From Hominiventricola filiformis (GTDB taxonomy: Bacteria > Bacillota > Clostridia > Lachnospirales > Lachnospiraceae): a stretch of 64,000 nucleotides of DNA. Below the pieces are notes generated by a model. That model ran no database searches. It was given only the letters and a program-made list of their open reading frames with translations, and had not been told where the DNA came from. Each line of letters opens with the position of its first letter. The first letter of the stretch is position 1. Location of the stretch: assembly GCF_020686965.1 (NCBI RefSeq), contig NZ_JAJEPS010000002.1:62001-126000 (forward strand), written 5' to 3'. Below, one piece after another: positions 43,769-51,584 of this stretch. A program made the translations under genes and the position numbers.

Positions 43769-44152
43769 TCACGCTCCCAGAAAGTTCTGAATCACATCTA
43801 AAAGAGCCAGAAGCACTGGCATACTGACTGCCAGTACAGACAGTTTCCCAAAGATCTGAATCTGTCCGGCAATGGTCTGATATCCCGCATCCTTACAAAG
43901 ATCCGAGGAAAATTCCGCAATATAGGTAATCCCCACGATTTTCAGAAGAATTTTTATATACCTCTGATCTAACGGCAGGTAAGTTTCGATGGCCTGTATG
44001 GCATCCACAATGATCTGAAGCTGCTCAGTCACTCCCATAAAAATGAGCAGACTGACACCCATACACAGATACACGGCATATTCCGATTTTACCGCTTTTA
44101 TCTGAAGTGCCAGAAGAATTCCCACAATACCGATCAGGGCAATTTTTATCAT
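43769..44152 (-). CDS. spoIIIAD: SpoIIIAD stage III sporulation protein
   Basis: This 127-residue membrane protein has the typical SpoIIIAD sequence with about four hydrophobic segments and YIKILLKIVGITYIAEFSSDLCKDAGYQTIAGQIQIFGKL. It is 4 bases from spoIIIAE. Confidence 0.94.
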   Translation of the reverse strand: MIKIALIGIVGILLALQIKAVKSEYAVYLCMGVSLLIFMGVTEQLQIIVDAIQAIETYLPLDQRYIKILLKIVGITYIAEFSSDLCKDAGYQTIAGQIQIFGKLSVLAVSMPVLLALLDVIQNFLGA

Positions 44153-44167
44153 GGTTTCCCCTCTTTC

Positions 44168-44362
44168 TTACAGTGTGAACAGTTTCTCCATCGTAACAAA
44201 GAGCTCATACACATAAGGAATAATCCAGAAAAGGACCAGCAGAAGACCCGCCAGACTTGTAAGAAATGCCTGCTCCTCCCTGCCGCTGTGCTTCAGAACC
44301 TGGGAGAGAACCGATACCAGGATTCCGACTGCGGCAATTTTAAAAATCAGTGTCACGCTCAT
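44168..44362 (-). CDS. spoIIIAC: SpoIIIAC stage III sporulation protein
   Basis: This 64-residue protein has two membrane helices and the conserved LIFKIAAVGILVSVLSQVLKHSGREEQAF start. It precedes spoIIIAD by 15 bases, as in the standard operon. Confidence 0.94.
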   Translation of the reverse strand: MSVTLIFKIAAVGILVSVLSQVLKHSGREEQAFLTSLAGLLLVLFWIIPYVYELFVTMEKLFTL

Positions 44363-44380
44363 ACTTTGATTCCACCTGTC

Positions 44381-44899
44381 CTATATGATAAATACCGCCA
44401 GCACAACGCCGCTTAAAATTCCAAGACACCGATACAGCCGCCGTTTTTCTCCTGCCTCTGCCATGGCAGTCTGCACCGATATTTTCAGCCGCTCTTCATA
44501 CCAAAGACACAGTTCCGTCTGCATCTGAATATCCAGATATCCCAGCATTCCGCCAAATTCCAACAGTTCTTCATACTCCTGTCTGTTCAGATGAAATTTC
44601 TTTCTGCCAAGGGTCAGCTGTTCCTTCCATACCTCCTGCACTGTAAGACTCTTATGAGCCTCCAGCTCCTTGCCGGTCTCCAACAAAAAAGACTGAAAAG
44701 GAGGCCTCGACCGCTCTCCCAGAGAAATCAACAGCTCCGGAAGCGGCCGATGGGTACAGCGGATCTCTCCTTCCAGCAGCATGATCAACTGCCGAAGCAT
44801 TCGCAGCTCTTCCACACGCTGATCCAGTTCTCTTGCCTTTCCAAATCCAATTCCAGCCGTGCCTGATAGCAGGAGGCCAATGCCCAGAAATTTTAGCAT
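44381..44899 (-). CDS. spoIIIAB: SpoIIIAB stage III sporulation protein
   Basis: This 172-residue protein starts at ATG 44899, which overlaps the stop of spoIIIAA (ATGCTAA). It has an N-terminal and a C-terminal membrane helix around a coiled, helical middle with RVEELRMLRQLIMLLEGEIRCTHRPLPE, the SpoIIIAB signature. The fold is related to GspF-type secretion proteins. Confidence 0.92.
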   Translation of the reverse strand: MLKFLGIGLLLSGTAGIGFGKARELDQRVEELRMLRQLIMLLEGEIRCTHRPLPELLISLGERSRPPFQSFLLETGKELEAHKSLTVQEVWKEQLTLGRKKFHLNRQEYEELLEFGGMLGYLDIQMQTELCLWYEERLKISVQTAMAEAGEKRRLYRCLGILSGVVLAVFII

Positions 44900-45798
44900 A
44901 ACACGGTTCCTCTGTGATCCGTCACCTGCCGGATTCTGCCCGGTGCATCCCGCCCCTCCAGAAACAGTAACCTCTGAAATGCTCCTGTTTCCAGTAATTT
45001 CCGAAGATTCGGCTGATTCTGCAGCGCATCCGGGCTGTCTCCATGGACGGTGGCAAAAACCGTACATCCACAGTTTGCCGCATACTGAATTTCCCGCACA
45101 TCTTCCTCACTTCCAATCTCATCCACGGCCAATACTTCCGGTGCCATGGAACGAAGTAACATCCGCATCCCCAGGGTTTTCGGACAGCCGTCCAGCACAT
45201 CGGTCCTCATCCCCACATCGTTTTCCGGCACACCCCTGCAGCATCCTGCAATCTCCGACCGTTCATCCACGACCCCTACCGTTCTTCCACGATGTTCTTT
45301 TGTCCCATTGGAAATCTGACGGATACAGTCTCTGAGAAGGGTCGTCTTGCCGCCGCCAGGCGGTGACACCACCAGCGTATCACACAGGTTGTCTTGCTCC
45401 CATAAACAGGAAATCACCGAATCCGCGCAGCCCTTCTTCTCATGGGCCAGCCGGAGATTAAGGGCAGAGATCTCCGTCAACGATGTGATCCGGTCTCCCT
45501 CCAGCACCGCTCTTCCTACCAGTCCCAGCCGATGTCCTCCCGGAAGCGTAAGATATCCCTGGCGGATCTCTCCCTCATAAGCATAGAGAGAATAATTGGC
45601 CAGATAAGAAAGGATCTGCCGGATCTCTTCCACCGTATAACGAACTTCCAGTCTCCATTCTCTGCCCCGCACCCGAACGGAAAGACACTGCCCTGCCCGT
45701 ACCCGGATTTCTTCCGTCTCCCACAGATCCACCTTCGCCGCCTGCAGCGGATTTTTCAAAATATCCGGAAACAGCTCTATGATTTCATTGCACTTCAT
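44893..45798 (-). CDS. spoIIIAA: SpoIIIAA secretion-type ATPase
   Basis: This 301-residue ATPase is the motor of the mother cell-forespore channel. It has Walker A VSPPGGGKTTLLRDCIRQIS, VGVVDERSEIAG, VLAVDEIGSEEDVREIQYAANCG (Walker B) and VFATVHGDSPDAL, like type II/IV secretion ATPases. It is the first gene of the operon and overlaps spoIIIAB by 7 bases. Confidence 0.95.
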   Translation of the reverse strand: MKCNEIIELFPDILKNPLQAAKVDLWETEEIRVRAGQCLSVRVRGREWRLEVRYTVEEIRQILSYLANYSLYAYEGEIRQGYLTLPGGHRLGLVGRAVLEGDRITSLTEISALNLRLAHEKKGCADSVISCLWEQDNLCDTLVVSPPGGGKTTLLRDCIRQISNGTKEHRGRTVGVVDERSEIAGCCRGVPENDVGMRTDVLDGCPKTLGMRMLLRSMAPEVLAVDEIGSEEDVREIQYAANCGCTVFATVHGDSPDALQNQPNLRKLLETGAFQRLLFLEGRDAPGRIRQVTDHRGTVLC

Positions 45799-45817
45799 TG
45801 TCCCAACCCCTTATCAA

Positions 45818-45845
45818 AATATATGAGCCGGGACAGGTTTTATGC
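45818..45845 (-). promoter_or_regulatory. Candidate sigma-E-type promoter of the spoIIIA operon
   Basis: On the minus strand GCATAAA and CATATATT are separated by 13 bases, close to the mother-cell sigma-E pattern (ATA-rich -35, CATA-type -10). It lies about 20 bases before the spoIIIAA start. spoIIIA is sigma-E controlled in B. subtilis. The match is partial. Confidence 0.45.
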
Positions 45846-46173
45846 GTAAAAAGAAGGGAGTGTCGCAAAATCACCGGAATAGGTGATTGAGCGGCACTTT
45901 TCCTGACGGCAGTGCTGGACATATGGAATATATCCTGTCTGCTCCACCCAAAGCAAGTTCGCGGAAAAGGTTTACACCTGGGGACACTAATGCCGCGGGA
46001 GAACTCTTTCAGCTGCGTGGGGCAGTCTATTTTGGGTGTGCATGGGTCTATATTTAATTTCTTGTGTGAAAGTTCCACTTTTGGGGCAAAATTAGGGGTT
46101 GTCCAGGCGGTTAAGGGACCCAACAGACTCTGACTACGAAAAAGTTCCTTAAGGTTTATAGGCTTACAGCAGA
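45846..46173. other. Gene-free tract between the spoIIIA operon and the Cys-rich integrase
   Basis: A hairpin at 45859-45904 (AGTGTCGC with GCGGCACT and AATCACC with GGTGATT) opens the tract. The rest (about 45905-46140) has no gene with a ribosome site; the minus strand carries words such as ACACCCAAAATAG and TTGCCCCAAAAG, similar to the tracts at 6.9-7.2 kb and 49.4-49.8 kb. No target duplication or transposase remnant is evident. Confidence 0.4.
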
Positions 46174-46225
46174 AAGGGGCTGTTGTAAAACAGATGAGTA
46201 CTCATCCATTTTACAACAGCCCCTT
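46174..46225 (-). terminator. Strong terminator after the Cys-rich integrase gene
   Basis: AAGGGGCTGTTGTAAAA and TTTTACAACAGCCCCTT form a perfect 17-bp stem with an 18-base loop that is itself partly self-complementary (GATGAGTACTCATC). Confidence 0.85.
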
Positions 46226-46252
46226 ACAATTTGATCAGTTTCAGAGAAAAAA

Positions 46253-47692
46253 TCAAGAGGTTCTGTTTCCAAACATGCGGTCCAAAAGTTCCCTCTCGTT
46301 CATTTTATTTGCAGGCATATACCGCCTGATCACTTGCTGAGAGGAGGCAAATCCCATTAATTGTGCGATCAAATCAGAAGTGGCTCCTGCCTGCACTGCT
46401 CGCATGGCATAGGTATCCCGAAGCATACGGGGCGTTACTGTATCCATGCCGCACATATGGGAACGGCGCTGCAGGGCTGCCCGCATCCGGTCTACACGTA
46501 CCGGTTCCTGTGCCTGATTACCTAATACAAAATCCTCCAGATTGCCCTGATATCTCTCCTTTATGCTTTTAAGCATCTGCACCATAAAATCCGGAACTGG
46601 TACTTTTCTGTTTTTACGGCCTGTCAGCTTTTCCAGGTCATATACCCGTTCGTCTTCCAGGCGGGTTCTTTTCATTGCCACAAAATAACGGATATTCAAA
46701 ATCTTCTCCTGAAAATCCACATCTTTCCACCTGAGGGCTGCAGCTTCACTCAAGGTAATCCCTGTATAAAGCACCAGCTGGAATCCCAATCCCAGCGGAT
46801 AGCCATCTTCATCCTTATAAGAGACAAGTACCGGTTCCAGCTGTCGGATCTGTTCCGGTTGAAGCCATGACCTGCAATCACTACTCTGATCCTTTTTCTC
46901 AAAGAAATGCACGTCCAGGCATGGATTACTGTCAATGAGACCATATTTCTGTGCATCCCTGAGACTTCCGCTTAAGACTGACAATACGTTTCTGACCGTT
47001 CCCTCTGTCATCTTTCCGGTTCTGGTGCCTGTCACTGATTGTCTGCTCAATAATTCAAGCCAGTCTTCCAGCTGCTCTCCGGACAGTTCCTGAAGCTGCT
47101 CCTCACCAAGAGCCGGAAAAATATGATGCTCCATAGTCTCTGCATACATACGTATGGTAGTCGGTTTTACGACTCCCTGCAACACTTCCCTGATCCACAC
47201 ATAAACCCATTCTTTTAATGTGTGAATCTGCGTAAAGTTTCCCTGCCGGAATGCCTGTCTCAGGCTTTCCAGTTCCACATCATACTGCCGTTCCAAAAAA
47301 TCCGACGGATTGTGTCTGAGTGGTTCATCACATCCACAACTCGTTATTTTTCCGCTTTTCAAATCTCTTGTTGCCACACTTCTTATATTTCCACAGTCGC
47401 AGCGGCAAAGTACTTTCTTCAATGTGGTCTGATTGTCAGGATCTTCTCCCAGAACCACCAGTTTTCCAAAGCGTTCTCCTTCCATCTGCCCTGCTGCCCG
47501 CCGGATACAGCCGCAGCTTTTCCTCCGTCCGCTGGCCAGCAAATATCCTTCCACCTGACAATCATTTCCGCAGTCACAATGACAGTTCCACATCGCCACA
47601 CGCTGTCTCGTATTCTGTTCATAGCCGCCAAACCCAAGCACTGTCAGCTTTCCAAACTTCTGCCCGGTAAGATCTCTTCCCGTCCTTGCCAT
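46253..47692 (-). CDS. Degenerate tyrosine recombinase with two N-terminal Cys-rich (zinc) repeats
   Basis: This 479-residue protein has two related N-terminal units (residues about 8-65 and 70-125): FGKLTVLG...CHCDCGN...KSCGC and FGKLVVLG...CRCDCGN...TSCGC, each likely to bind zinc. A SAM-like core-binding region (about 155-265) and a tyrosine recombinase catalytic fold follow. The catalytic set is incomplete: the first Arg is replaced (YTGITLSEAA where TGLRxSE is usual), the HxxR His is Arg (TPRMLRDTYA) and the GH motif is GF (LMGFASS), while the nucleophile Tyr (IRRYMP) and the second Arg remain. It may bind DNA without cutting. It closes the pilus cluster on the left. Confidence 0.85.
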   Translation of the reverse strand: MARTGRDLTGQKFGKLTVLGFGGYEQNTRQRVAMWNCHCDCGNDCQVEGYLLASGRRKSCGCIRRAAGQMEGERFGKLVVLGEDPDNQTTLKKVLCRCDCGNIRSVATRDLKSGKITSCGCDEPLRHNPSDFLERQYDVELESLRQAFRQGNFTQIHTLKEWVYVWIREVLQGVVKPTTIRMYAETMEHHIFPALGEEQLQELSGEQLEDWLELLSRQSVTGTRTGKMTEGTVRNVLSVLSGSLRDAQKYGLIDSNPCLDVHFFEKKDQSSDCRSWLQPEQIRQLEPVLVSYKDEDGYPLGLGFQLVLYTGITLSEAAALRWKDVDFQEKILNIRYFVAMKRTRLEDERVYDLEKLTGRKNRKVPVPDFMVQMLKSIKERYQGNLEDFVLGNQAQEPVRVDRMRAALQRRSHMCGMDTVTPRMLRDTYAMRAVQAGATSDLIAQLMGFASSQQVIRRYMPANKMNERELLDRMFGNRTS

Positions 47693-47747
47693 CTTTGTAC
47701 CATCCCCTCTGTATCACTTCGCATCCGCCTAAAACAACACTTCAAAA

Positions 47748-47781
47748 ACTGCGTCCGAATACTCTCGCACCCGGACGCAGT
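47748..47781 (-). terminator. Terminator of the pilus operon
   Basis: ACTGCGTCCG (47748-47757) pairs with CGGACGCAGT (47772-47781); on the minus strand TTTTTG follows. It lies 38 bases after the last pilin gene. Confidence 0.85.
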
Positions 47782-47818
47782 CTCTCAGTCATTCTCATGC
47801 TCCATTTCTGTTTTACAG

Positions 47819-48508
47819 CTATTCTTCGTTCCGTCTTCCGTTTCGCACAGTGATCAAAATCATAACTGCAACACCAAGCAGCGCTGCTGCCGCAAATGCA
47901 CCCCAGAGAAGTACGTTTGCACTGTCATCTGTCTTCGGTGAAGCCAGTGTCTGAAGAGTCTGCACAGTTACCGGAGTCACCGTAGTCTCTTCCGTTTTAC
48001 TGGAGTGATGATGCTTCTTGGAACCTCCGGATTTCGGGGTATCATAATGATTTCCAAAAGAGATGGTTCCAGATTTTGTCTCTGATCCATCTTTTACTGC
48101 CCACATTTCTGATTTCAATGTACCATTTTCTGCATTTACTACTCTGACAGTCACGAGATACGTACTGGTATCATAGGTAAAACGATCTGTCTTTCCTACA
48201 GTCTGGGAGATTTTATACTGATAATCTCCGGGCACTGTATATGTCATCGGTCCAAAGGAAATACTTCCTGCATTTTTCCGTTCCTGAACATTCTGTGCCG
48301 GCATGGGTGCATCCTTTGTCACTGCTTCCATCGTAATCTGATAGGTCTCTCCATCCGGGATCTTATCACCGGATACTTCAATCTGCACCGGAATTGTCAC
48401 CTCGCAGCTGTTCTGTGCTGCCTTTACCTGTCCGGGCATCATCAGAAACAGGAACAGCAACGGCAGAATCAGCAATCCGCCGGGAAGGCCTTTCTTTCTA
48501 CTTGTCAT
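47819..48508 (-). CDS. FctA-like accessory pilin / surface protein
   Basis: This 229-residue protein has a signal peptide (LLILPLLFLFLMMPGQVKA), one FctA/Spy0128-type isopeptide domain (residues about 35-155, ending GTISFGNHYDTP), a His- and Thr-rich linker (GGSKKHHHSSK), and a C-terminal sorting-like region: SPKTDDSANV, a membrane helix and RNGRRNEE. The sorting motif differs from the VTPTG of the other two cluster proteins, so it may be the wall-anchoring base subunit or a substrate of another sortase. It is the last gene of the pilus operon, 24 bases after the sortase. Confidence 0.82.
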   Translation of the reverse strand: MTSRKKGLPGGLLILPLLFLFLMMPGQVKAAQNSCEVTIPVQIEVSGDKIPDGETYQITMEAVTKDAPMPAQNVQERKNAGSISFGPMTYTVPGDYQYKISQTVGKTDRFTYDTSTYLVTVRVVNAENGTLKSEMWAVKDGSETKSGTISFGNHYDTPKSGGSKKHHHSSKTEETTVTPVTVQTLQTLASPKTDDSANVLLWGAFAAAALLGVAVMILITVRNGRRNEE

Positions 48509-48532
48509 CGCTTCATAACCTCCTTCTTGTGT

Positions 48533-49270
48533 TTAGCTTCTTTTGGTAAGCCGCCCGAACACAACAACACGGCCGTTTGTCTCCGCTTCGGCACAGGTTG
48601 AGAAACCAATGACCGAATCTTCTGCTGTCACTCCGATCTCCCGGTACTGAACAGCATTTTTCTTAATATAATCTAACAGTTTTTTCCTGTCTGCCCCTGA
48701 ATCACAGTCGTAGACTACCGGATCATAAGCGTCTACCTCCAGGCAGGCAAACAGTGTAATATCATAGGCTGCATCCGGCAGATAAAACACACCGGATGTA
48801 TGGCTGTCAAAATAAGATTCCTGCGGAAATTCCACGATATCCCCGAACATTCCGCCGTTATCCATATGATGCCCATACAGCAGATGGTATCCCTCATCAA
48901 ATTCCAGATTGTCGAGACTGGACAGAAAGATTGCTCCGGACAGTGCAAATTCTCCATAAACATCTTTGTTGACGTATTCCATGTCATTCTCCCCCTGCAC
49001 GACCGGGTAATCTATGTGTGTATCGTCTATGGTAAGCCAGCCCTGTACATCCGGATTGATAGCCTGCAGCTCCAGAAGCGTCGGACTTTCCACCGCATCC
49101 TCCGCCGGTTTGAACTGCAGAAGGTCACTGGAGAGAAATGCTCCCCGATACACCATCACCGTATCCCAGAGAGAATATCCGCCATAGAGCAGCATGAGCA
49201 GAATCATAATTGCTGCAATCATGCTCAATATTCGATTTCCCAGCCTGGCTAATGTGCCAGCAATCTCCAT
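48533..49270 (-). CDS. srtB: Class B sortase, pilus-type
   Basis: This 245-residue protein starts at ATG 49270, after AAGGAGG. It has an N-terminal membrane helix (ILSMIAAIMILLMLLYGGYSLW) and the sortase fold with catalytic His134 (LLYGHHM), Cys226 (FSTCAEAE) and Arg234. The long helix insertion before the Cys and the TIDDTHIDYPVVQGEND block mark class B. In S. pyogenes FCT pili a class B sortase polymerises the shaft pilin, so this one probably links the VTPTG proteins of the cluster. It is separated from the shaft pilin by a 565-base repeat-rich gap. Confidence 0.93.
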   Translation of the reverse strand: MEIAGTLARLGNRILSMIAAIMILLMLLYGGYSLWDTVMVYRGAFLSSDLLQFKPAEDAVESPTLLELQAINPDVQGWLTIDDTHIDYPVVQGENDMEYVNKDVYGEFALSGAIFLSSLDNLEFDEGYHLLYGHHMDNGGMFGDIVEFPQESYFDSHTSGVFYLPDAAYDITLFACLEVDAYDPVVYDCDSGADRKKLLDYIKKNAVQYREIGVTAEDSVIGFSTCAEAETNGRVVVFGRLTKRS

Positions 49271-49292
49271 GACGGGTTCCTCCTTTTGAAAA

Positions 49293-49352
49293 CTTCTTTG
49301 TTTCCCGGAGAACGCCTTCATTCATGAAAACGCTGTCTCCGGGGGAAGCTTT
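49293..49352. repeat. 60-bp hairpin repeat, copy 1
   Basis: This copy is identical over 60 bases to 49765-49824. Each copy folds by pairing the CCCGGAGA and TCTCCGGG segments, with GCTTC/GAAGC at the base in copy 2 and an apical TTCATTCATGAA-like self-complementary region. Copy 1 overlaps the bases just ahead of the sortase ribosome site. Confidence 0.9.
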
Positions 49353-49358
49353 ATGAGA

Positions 49359-49462
49359 CCATTTCACACCCCAGCTGCCGAAAATCGCACTGGCTCGGGG
49401 CTTTGTTGGGCCATTTTACTGCCCGGCTGCCGGAAAAACCGCTCTCTGGGGACTTCATTGGG
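49359..49462. repeat. Two tandem 52-bp units, about 70% identical
   Basis: Units 49359-49410 and 49411-49462 have equal length, both beginning CCATTT and ending TTGGG, with GCTGCCG in the same place. They are an old tandem duplication between the two hairpin repeats. Confidence 0.7.
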
Positions 49463-49764
49463 CATATAGCTTGTTGTGCCTCATCTCCGCCCACGACAAG
49501 TCTCCCAATTGCTGATTTTACATGTAATCTGCCGGATTTTCTGGCTTTTCTGATAGGTATTGGGCGTATGAAAATCTTCCATAGCTTTTCTGCCCAAAAC
49601 CAACTCTCTTTTTGGACTTTTGAGGAAATAGTTGCTCCATATGCCCATATCCGCCCAACAAATTCCCATTCTGGCTACACTTCTGTACATTTTGGCGCTT
49701 TTGAAGCATATTCCACGCATATGCCCAAAATTAGCTCTCTGCCCAGTCAGACTTTCCTTTAAAG
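49463..49764. other. Repeat-like intergenic tract inside the pilus operon
   Basis: This stretch has repeated words GCATATGCCCA, CTGCCCAAAA, CCGCCCA and ATTGGGC. No ribosome site or plausible product supports the short open frames. The vocabulary matches the tracts at 6.9-7.2 kb and 45.9-46.1 kb. Confidence 0.45.
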
Positions 49765-49824
49765 CTTCTTTGTTTCCCGGAGAACGCCTTCATTCATGAA
49801 AACGCTGTCTCCGGGGGAAGCTTT
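49765..49824. repeat. 60-bp hairpin repeat, copy 2
   Basis: This copy is identical to 49293-49352 and lies 11 bases after the shaft pilin stop codon on the minus strand. Together with its flanks (AAGCTT on both sides) it makes a stem that could terminate or process the pilin transcript. Confidence 0.9.
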
Positions 49825-49835
49825 TACTTCACTGA

Positions 49836-50894
49836 TTAAGCTTCTTCGTGTCTTCTGCGAAGGAACAGGATTGCAAAGATACCAGCAACTGCTACCATCA
49901 GAATGTACGGAGCTACAGTCATAGCAATACCGGTCGGAGTAACTGCGTTCTTCAGGTTAGTACATACAACTGCATTATTCATCTTACCCATTGTATTCTC
50001 ATTAGATGTTGCATAAGTATCACTGGTTTTATCGGTATCGTTTACAGTATAGCTGACTGTGTATCCATCTTTCTTATCAATATTCTCAACTACAGTGTAT
50101 TTAACAGTAGACGGGATACCTTTGATAGTTTTCAGACTGTTATTTGTCAATGCAATATTTGCGCTGCCTTTTCCTTTATCATCTAACGTAATTTGCTCTC
50201 CATTCATGTTAAAAGAAGCATATGCCGGACCTTCAAAATTAATTGTAAAGTTATAAGTTCTTCCCTTGTCACCCATCGTGCCATCTACTACTTTTTTCAG
50301 GCTAAGTGCATAGGTTTTATAAGAATTTGTAAATCCATCACTCTTACTCTCAGAATTATATGCTCCTTCAGTTGTCGGTGCATCAGTGCCTTTGATCATA
50401 GCCTGGGACGCAATTTTGTATCCACCTTCACCATCATTTACTACGTACACATCTAAAGTTCTGATAGTAACTGCATCATTGGTGATATCAGCATTTCCAC
50501 TATCCTTCTCAGTAATGGTATAACGATAGATACCAGGTGCTGTCCATTTTACTTTACTGAAATCTACAGTTACTGTCTTTACAACTTCTTTGTTTGAATC
50601 AACAGCATTATCATGACTAAATGCTACATTATCAATCTTCGCTCCTGGAATTCCAGCTAAAATCTCCGGTGAAGCTTCTGTTGCTTCAAGATGAGCACCA
50701 AGAGCGATCTCATATGCAAACTCTACATCCGGTACGCTTGCCCCTTCTGCCTCAGACATATCCAATGTTTTTGTGAAAGTAACCGCTTCTGTATCACCAG
50801 TCTTTGCAAATGCGGTCATTCCAAGCATTGATACCATCATGACTCCTGCCAGTGAACAGGCTGCCAATTTCTTTGAGATTTTGTTAAATTTCAT
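49836..50894 (-). CDS. Major shaft pilin, FctA/Spy0128-type with VTPTG sorting signal
   Basis: This 352-residue protein has a signal peptide (cleaved near TAFA, residue 30), an FctA domain (about 35-190: VTFTKTLDMSEAEG, with Lys for an isopeptide bond, to GFTNSYKTYAL), a second beta domain of the DUF7601 type (KKVVDGTMGDKGRTYNFTINF to VVCTNLKNA), and the C-terminal sorting signal VTPTG, a membrane helix and RRRHEEA. It should be linked covalently by the class B sortase. Two hairpin repeats downstream may keep pilin expression above that of the sortase. Confidence 0.9.
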   Translation of the reverse strand: MKFNKISKKLAACSLAGVMMVSMLGMTAFAKTGDTEAVTFTKTLDMSEAEGASVPDVEFAYEIALGAHLEATEASPEILAGIPGAKIDNVAFSHDNAVDSNKEVVKTVTVDFSKVKWTAPGIYRYTITEKDSGNADITNDAVTIRTLDVYVVNDGEGGYKIASQAMIKGTDAPTTEGAYNSESKSDGFTNSYKTYALSLKKVVDGTMGDKGRTYNFTINFEGPAYASFNMNGEQITLDDKGKGSANIALTNNSLKTIKGIPSTVKYTVVENIDKKDGYTVSYTVNDTDKTSDTYATSNENTMGKMNNAVVCTNLKNAVTPTGIAMTVAPYILMVAVAGIFAILFLRRRHEEA

Positions 50895-51050
50895 AATATG
50901 AACCTCTCTTTCCCGGGATTCTCTCCCCTGACTTTGTTATATAATCTGGCTGCACTTTCGGCACAGTCTATATCACGGAACTATGACGGTCTATGTTTCT
51001 ATGTTCATCCAGTCACGCCTCCCCCGTCCTTTGTTTCCGTAATATACCAC

Positions 51051-51575
51051 TTAAAGATTGGACCGCCGGACAATCGTAATCACTTTACCTTTGATCTCGG
51101 ACTTACTTACTGGTCCGAAATACCGGCTGTCCTTTGCGCCTTCCCGGTAATCACATAATACAAAAACTTCATCTTCTGCCAAAGTCACCGGATAGACAAT
51201 TCCGCTCTCATACCTGGGTGTGGAATAATAAATATCATTTTCGATCACAGTACTTCCATTTACGGAGAGCTGTGCATCCTCTGTGATCTCTACGGTATCT
51301 CCGCCATGAGCTGCCACTCTTCCCACATATCGTTTTCCGTCTTTCTGTAAGACAATTACATCACCTGATACAAAGCTTTGCTGTAATCGATAGTAGAGAA
51401 GCAGGTCACCGGAACTGATTCTCGGCATCATATCCTCATTTTTCATAGGACAGATACCGAAGATCAGTCCGAACAGTACCCACAACAGAAGTACCATGGC
51501 AGTCAGGCGTGTCAGAAATAATCTGACCTCTGCCATAGCCGCCTTCTTCGTCCATTTCTTTTTCTCAGCCTTCAT
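51051..51575 (-). CDS. sipA: SipA-like pilus accessory protein (signal-peptidase fold, catalytic residues replaced)
   Basis: This 174-residue protein has a membrane anchor (TAMVLLLWVLFGLIFGI) and the signal peptidase I fold (S26 family). The usual catalytic Ser of the SMxPT motif is Asp48 (NEDMMPRISSGD), and the Lys of the KRV motif is Gly85 (YVGRVAAHGGD), so it cannot work as a Ser-Lys peptidase. The same two replacements are, as I recall, those of SipA in S. pyogenes FCT pilus clusters, where it is needed for pilus assembly. Its place between adhesin and shaft pilin fits. Confidence 0.88.
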   Translation of the reverse strand: MKAEKKKWTKKAAMAEVRLFLTRLTAMVLLLWVLFGLIFGICPMKNEDMMPRISSGDLLLYYRLQQSFVSGDVIVLQKDGKRYVGRVAAHGGDTVEITEDAQLSVNGSTVIENDIYYSTPRYESGIVYPVTLAEDEVFVLCDYREGAKDSRYFGPVSKSEIKGKVITIVRRSNL

Positions 51576-51584
51576 TCTTTATGA

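Noticed and set aside
45785..46123. Minus-strand open frame of 112 codons overlapping the spoIIIAA start
   Set aside because: It covers the sporulation promoter and a hairpin, lacks a ribosome site and resembles no protein I know.
49481..49720. Minus-strand open frame of 79 codons between pilin and sortase genes
   Set aside because: It has no ribosome site, an odd composition and lies fully in the repeat-like tract; the same bases have another open frame in a second phase.
49293..49824. CRISPR-like repeats
   Set aside because: Only two copies, 412 bases apart, each a hairpin; no spacer periodicity or cas genes.
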